DNA from: Strigamia acuminata
Taxonomy: Eukaryota; Arthropoda; Chilopoda; Geophilomorpha; Linotaeniidae
Reading direction: 5' to 3'
Length of the DNA stretch: 60,000 bases
Assembly (NCBI GenBank): GCA_949358305.1
Contig: OX442316.1
Span: 3,660,001 to 3,720,000, forward strand
A program made the translations under genes and the position numbers. Of the stretch, positions 55,967 through 60,000 are shown one piece after another. The notes beneath the pieces were generated by a model, which was given only the letters and a program-made list of their open reading frames with translations, made no database searches and was not told where the DNA came from. Position 1 is the stretch's first letter. The number at the start of each line of letters is the position of its first letter.

Positions 55967-56604
55967 CCCGTACTCAATGACGTCCATTTTTATCTTTGAC
56001 ATTATGTTTAATCACAGTTTAGATTCAAAAAACTCACAAAATCTGTGTAAAAATTTGTCTCATATTGTTTTTCTATACAGTTCTATACTTTTTCGTACAG
56101 GTTGAACAACCTCATTATTACGAACAGGTCGGGGCAGCAAAAAACAGTTCGTAGAACGAGAATTCGTTGTAGTGAAATGAGATTAAATACGGAAACAATA
56201 CGGTACTTTTGCAAAAATAGGGTATTCTTGGTGTCTCAGCCACGGCTACTATTCGAGGGCGACTGCATCATACCCCGAGACAACTAATAAAGCCATACTC
56301 AAACTATATTGTGTCTCCGTGTATTTTGTGGTAGTTTTTATCGTGTGTGTTGCGTCCAGCGCGTTGCGGCCCTCCCCCGACCACGTGGCGTCCGTCCGAA
56401 CACTCACAATAAAATATGGTACTCTTTTTCTTTTAATTTTTAATTTTCGACAAGAATTAGAGACCGGAAATTTTATTCGGAAGAACTTGAGTTTACAATT
56501 TAAACAATTTAACAAATAATAATATCACCATCACTAGTACATTTAAAGCAAACCAATAATAATAAACTATTTCATGTATGTGCAGAAATTAAATTTGTGA
56601 TTTT
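55967..56604. other. spacer between the two peptide genes
   Basis: Contains a degraded ACAGTCGAAC-type MITE (about 56098-56175, with GAACGAGAATTCGTTGTAG) and a GCCACGGCTAC..CGAGGG fragment related to the element at 5250-5868. No gene. Confidence 0.45.
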
Positions 56605-56940
56605 TCAGGGAGTGGGAGCCAGAAGAAACGACCCAGCACATGAGGCCATGCACAGTCCTTGAGCAGCACTGCAAGCTGTAATGACTGCACCAACTGCAGC
56701 TCCAGCTGTGTAGGTACCTAAAAATAATATTTTTTTTAAATTATTCAATAGTAGCAAATTTTTTGAATTAAATTTGATCGTACCTGCAACCACACCACCC
56801 GCCGTACAACAGGAAACATACGCCACGTTGCAAGCGGTCTGACAAAGTCCATACGCCGCTAAAAAGGCACCGAGTCCGCCGTCCACCGTCGCTACGTGGC
56901 TCAGACAAACGAGCGCTAGAAACAAAGCAGCAGCACGCAT
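56605..56940 (-). CDS. small secreted Cys-rich peptide B, 89 residues
   Basis: Paralog of peptide A. Exons 56940-56784 and 56717-56605 give 89 residues; the 66-bp intron lacks stops, so an unspliced frame of 111 codons also exists, but removing it restores exact alignment with A. The signal peptide is MRAAALFLALVCLSHVATVDG. The mature part has the same seven cysteines (GLCQTACNVAYVSCC, then ACSAAQGLCMASC) and ends LLAPTP. A 5' UTR intron probably runs from a donor at 57140 to an acceptor about 20 bp before the ATG. One perfect kappaB palindrome lies 323 bp upstream of the start. The tandem pair and shared promoter blocks indicate duplication that included the regulatory region. Confidence 0.85.
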   Translation of the reverse strand: MRAAALFLALVCLSHVATVDGGLGAFLAAYGLCQTACNVAYVSCCTAGGVVAGTIKFNSKNLLLLNNLKKILFLGTYTAGAAVGAVITACSAAQGLCMASCAGSFLLAPTP

Positions 56941-57262
56941 CTTTAATTTTACCGTTGACTGTGTGCGAAGTCAAAAGTGGCAAATGATAGTGTCAACTGA
57001 AAGAAAATTGCGCGGTAAAAATTGAGGTTGGTTAAGAAAAATGTCGGAATCGATCCGTTTGGTTTTGGTTTTGGTTCAGATCGGAACAAAATGTGAAAAC
57101 TGTTTGAGATGTTTGCAATGGAGTTTTTTTTTAAGTTTACCTGGGGAAGTTGACACGAACAAAAAGCAAGTTTAAATGCACCAACTGAAGTCTCGTCTGC
57201 AGCTGACCGAATTCAGTTTTGGTTTGTTGTTTTTATTATTATTTCTCTGCCAATGAGAAGAA

Positions 57263-57308
57263 GGGGAATTCCCGGTGATGTTTTCACTCGTTCTCACGAG
57301 AGGTCCAC
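57263..57308 (-). promoter_or_regulatory. peptide B promoter: kappaB palindrome and shared block
   Basis: GGGGAATTCCC at 57263-57273, followed at 57285-57308 by CACTCGTTCTCACGAGAGGT, the same block that lies beside the kappaB sites of peptide A. The adjoining GATA is degenerate here (GGTGATG). No clear TATA box; an AATAAAAA lies about 40 bp nearer the gene. Confidence 0.6.
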
Positions 57309-57691
57309 AGTATTTTAAATACAGGAAATGGCTGAAATTTTATATTTTAGCGTGTAATTCTCTTTCTATATTTTTAAAATCAATCTCAGATGTGGAAGAA
57401 GAAAATAACAATCGAGATGAAAGTCAAAATTTTTGTTATGGAAATTTAGAAATTTTTATAATTTTTATAATTTTTACAATTTTTACAATTTCTTATCACA
57501 CAATTCAGGGATTTGCATGAAATAAATCATTAATTTGGAGTGAATTGGTGACATTTGTGGATCTGGAACTCAGTATCAATGTTTTTCAAAGACTTATCAG
57601 CACAACTGGCGCCCACTGACGTCACTTCAAATGTGAGCCAATGAGAGCTGAGTACACCTAATTCTCCAAGTGGCCAACCATATGTAATGTA

Positions 57692-57760
57692 ATGTGGACT
57701 TCTTAGTGAGAACGAGTGAAAACAGCAGATAAGGGACGTCCTCTTCGTCTCAATATACTA
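57692..57760 (+). promoter_or_regulatory. orphan inverted copy of the peptide promoter block
   Basis: Reverse-complemented, this reads like the peptide A promoter: it keeps CTTATCTGCTG (GATA), ACTCGTTCTCAC and the TATATTG.GA.GAAG context, but the kappaB palindrome is eroded to GAGGACGTCCC. It would drive transcription to the right, yet no third peptide gene is recognisable there. Confidence 0.55.
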
Positions 57761-58120
57761 TCCGCACCCATGTGTATTAGGCCGCATGTATTTTTTAATG
57801 TTAAAAAAAATAAAATGGTGAAATTCAAACCCTAAAAAATTTTTCTAATCAAAACAAACATTGGGCTTTATTTTTTTTTAAAAAAAATGAATTTTTAACT
57901 TAAATGGGCCAAAAGTTATGTCCATTTGAATATGCGCCACTTGAATATGCGCTACTTGGCACAAGTGTATTTGGCCACCACGCTAATTGCCTTAAGTGAG
58001 TTGGGCCGGCAGAAAACGTTTAGCACCACATTCAAAAAAATCACACAAAAAACCGGTTTCTTCAGAACCATACATTTCAATATTTTGTTGGATAACCAAA
58101 ATTTTGTATGTGATTGTGAA
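57761..58120. other. no gene recognised
   Basis: AT-rich. I searched it for the GLCQTAC / APTP pattern of the neighbouring peptides on the plus strand and found none. Confidence 0.4.
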
Positions 58121-58362
58121 GGCCAAGTCAAAACCTAAATGTGATGGGTTTGGAACACTGACTTGACTTTATGCTTAGAATCATTTTTCTGCTGAAATAT
58201 CCATGTCAAAAGCAGTTCATCATCTGCAAATGGAAGCATAACAATCCTCCAATACTTTTTTATAAGTATATTGGCCCATGATATTCTTAATTTAATGTTG
58301 TGGACCGATACCCATACGGAAAAACCATCCCAATAGTAAAATGGCTTGGGTATGGTTTCCTA
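58121..58362. mobile_element. Tc1-derived fragment, second locus
   Basis: Aligns with part of the left arm of the 39291-40489 palindrome (GGCCAAGTCAAAACCTAAAT, TGGAAGCATAACAATCC, TTAATTTAATGTTGTG). It has the same short turn CCCAATAGTAAAATGGCTTG at its right, then stops. It is not palindromic here. Confidence 0.8.
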
Positions 58363-59083
58363 TATCGATGCTCAAAACACAATACTCCAAATACGCCAAA
58401 TTTTCCAAAATCATAAAAAAAAATGCTTATATTTTCGTTATTAAAAGTTAAATTTTTTTTTTTTTTTACATGGAACGTAACGAAATTTGAAACCCCCTTC
58501 CTCCCCTTGGTGCTTTACGTAATTTACGGACGGCCCCTTTTGTCTAATTTTGTGTTTGTGTTTCTATTCCTTTTTATACACTTTGCCTATCTGTAATAAT
58601 CGAATCCACTAATTGCTTGAAAGATGAAGTGCACAAGCCATCAACCAAGCCGGCCAGTTGCAAAAAAAATTATACTCCTTAATAAATTGTACGAGTACTG
58701 AATACACAGTTTGCGGCAGGTACTTTTCCCTTACAATTATGACATTTTTTACACCATATTTAGTGTAAGGTAAAAGTGGGTTGCGGTATGGTAACATCAA
58801 AGGGATCCAAGGTACATGCGATCACATATTCAAATCTGCAAATCAAATTACATCTCCTTGTTAAGTTCTGTAAATTTCGAATAAAAAATGGCGAATTTTG
58901 GCTTAACTTATTTTTTCGCTTTGATTATATGTCATTGGTGCCGTTGTACCGACGTGCTGATCGTCACGATAACGTATACCCACTAGGAGATATTTAACCG
59001 AATGTCTCTCAATGTTCCAGTTAGTTACTTGCTTTGTGCAGATTTCAGAAGGTCCTCGATTATTTAGCAGTTAACGGAGCATT
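58363..59083. other. ELOC upstream region
   Basis: No other gene is seen. An acceptor-like GCAGATTTCAG at about 59039-59049 precedes the ELOC start by about 35 bp, so the 5' UTR is probably spliced. Confidence 0.4.
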
Positions 59084-59455
59084 ATGAGTACTAACGGTTC
59101 CGAAGAAGTAAAATCCTCCGAGGTGAAGAAGTATGACGATAGCCATTGCGAAGGAGCGGATTCGTTGTGCGTGAAACTGATCGCTTCCGATGAAAAACCA
59201 TTTATTATACTCCGGGAACATGCAATTCAGTCGGAGACCATTAAGGCCATGCTCAGTGGACCGGGCCAGTGGGCCGATTCCGAAACGAATCAAGTGAAGC
59301 TCCGCGAAATTTCGAGTCCCGTGCTTGAACAAGTGTGCATATATTTGGAATATAAAGCGAAATACCACGAAAGTGCCGTGGAAATCCCCGAATTTCCGAT
59401 AGCGGTGGACATGTGCCTCGAATTGATGATGGCAGCCAATTTCTTAGCTTGCTGA
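59084..59455 (+). CDS. ELOC: Elongin C
   Basis: BTB/Skp1-fold adaptor that joins Elongin B. It links SOCS-box/VHL-type substrate receptors to Cullin-2 and Cullin-5 ubiquitin ligases, and it also forms part of the Elongin transcription factor. 123 residues in one coding exon (human 112). Family landmarks in order: [66 protein letters not shown] and the end [12 protein letters not shown]. The N-terminus is about ten residues longer and charged. Some normally invariant positions differ, so this is a rather divergent copy. The start is the first ATG and gives the expected length. AATAAA lies near 59509. A retrogene is possible given the lack of coding introns, but the upstream acceptor argues for a normal spliced gene. 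Confidence 0.95.
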   Translation: MSTNGSEEVKSSEVKKYDDSHCEGADSLCVKLIASDEKPFIILREHAIQSETIKAMLSGPGQWADSETNQVKLREISSPVLEQVCIYLEYKAKYHESAVEIPEFPIAVDMCLELMMAANFLAC

Positions 59456-60000
59456 AGATAATATTCATTTCTTTTCAATTTTCAATTCTTTCAACTGTTT
59501 TTTTGTCGAATAAAATTTAGTCATTCCCTAATTAATTATTTGCGTTTTTAAAATTGACTCAAGTCTTTAGTAGCTCCATCTATCTTTTGTTATTTAATTA
59601 ATCTTGCCTTTATTTGGAGGACTGGACAAAATAAACAGTTCCAGAGATCCTCGCTGCATGATAGTCCACCCATCACTCATTACTTTTGATGTCTTAGTTG
59701 TAAATAAAAATAACTCAATAAATTAAATTAAAACAATTTCTTAATTTTGTGTAGAAAAGTTATTTAAAATAGTTACCCAAGTACTGTATGTTTGGCAGGA
59801 AACTAATACTGCAAATAATTATTATTTTTAATTATATTTACAGTTGCTTACGTGAGGAAAGAAAAAGATGATATCGAACAAAGGAAAAAAAATCGAATTC
59901 AACTTTTGCTTCTCCCGGATCGGAATGTAAAATAATCAAATATTTATTGGTGAGTGAGTAATACTTTTTCTTTCACCAAATACAACTTTAAAACTGAATT
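59456..60000. other. ELOC 3' flank and window edge
   Basis: AT-rich. Contains the ELOC polyadenylation region and one candidate exon described separately. Confidence 0.5.
59844..59935 (+). CDS. possible terminal exon of an unidentified gene
   Basis: After a good acceptor (ATATTTACAG) an open frame needing one upstream base reads AYVRKEKDDIEQRKK and then NRIQLLLLPDRNVK before a stop. The charged-then-Leu composition looks more coding than its surroundings. No upstream exon was found between ELOC and this point, so either it belongs to a gene in which ELOC is nested or it is chance. Confidence 0.3.

Noticed and set aside
1-60000. tRNA, rRNA or snRNA genes
   Set aside because: Reading both strands I found no T-loop-like GGTTCGAATCC with matching acceptor stem and no rRNA or snRNA signature. 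A covariance-model scan would be decisive.

Overview
The window is AT-rich animal nuclear DNA, most likely from an arthropod. Genes have short exons joined by GT-AG introns in all three phases. A block of TTAGG-type telomere repeat (as CCTAA on the + strand, 44.94 kb) is the usual arthropod form. A Pvf-like PDGF/VEGF growth factor and kappaB-plus-GATA promoters also fit. An RSPH9 gene implies that the animal still makes motile cilia or flagella with radial spokes. I could not fix the species. I found no tRNA, rRNA or prokaryotic features.

Layout. 0-19 kb is gene-poor: one Pvf gene (four 3' exons on +, spread over 10 kb) in a mass of terminal-inverted-repeat (TIR) elements and minisatellites. 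19.6-38.5 kb is a compact housekeeping block: PPIL4 (+), NUDT22 copy A (+), RSPH9 (-), NUDT22 copy B (+), an unrecognised two-exon gene (+), SNRPD3 (+), a TMED/p24 cargo receptor (-) and a BRD10/KIAA2026-like atypical bromodomain gene (+). RSPH9 lies between the two NUDT22 paralogs, tail-to-tail with A (73 bp) and head-to-head with B (148 bp). 38.5-48 kb is transposon-rich with one single-exon unrecognised gene (-, 42.2-43.1 kb). 48.3-51.4 kb holds a five-exon cysteine-rich secreted protein (-). 55.4-57.4 kb holds two paralogous 89-residue secreted cysteine-rich peptides (-) with kappaB palindromes in their promoters. Elongin C (+) closes the window, followed by a possible orphan terminal exon.

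Most notable. (1) The peptide pair has the promoter grammar of insect immune-effector genes: perfect kappaB palindromes abutting GATA motifs just upstream of a TATA box, plus a second conserved motif of unknown identity; a third, inverted copy of the block has no recognisable gene. (2) Unrelated introns and intergenic gaps carry minisatellites whose unit is repeatedly 20-21 bp. Arrays kilobases apart share short cores, and both NUDT22 paralogs have arrays in the same intron. (3) Both NUDT22 copies lack the same two acidic positions of the Nudix helix. (4) The BRD10-like bromodomain has Tyr where the acetyl-lysine-binding Asn is expected. (5) Many transposons can be delimited, including a 1.2-kb Tc1-derived palindrome, a hAT element with an 8-bp target duplication and a second hAT-like element nested in it, and telomere repeats inside a TIR element.

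The genes do not form an operon. They are independent eukaryotic units, some probably sharing bidirectional promoters (RSPH9/NUDT22-B, TMED/BRD10). Exon limits were read by hand from splice sites and reading-frame continuity; homology calls rest on recalled family sequences and not on a search.
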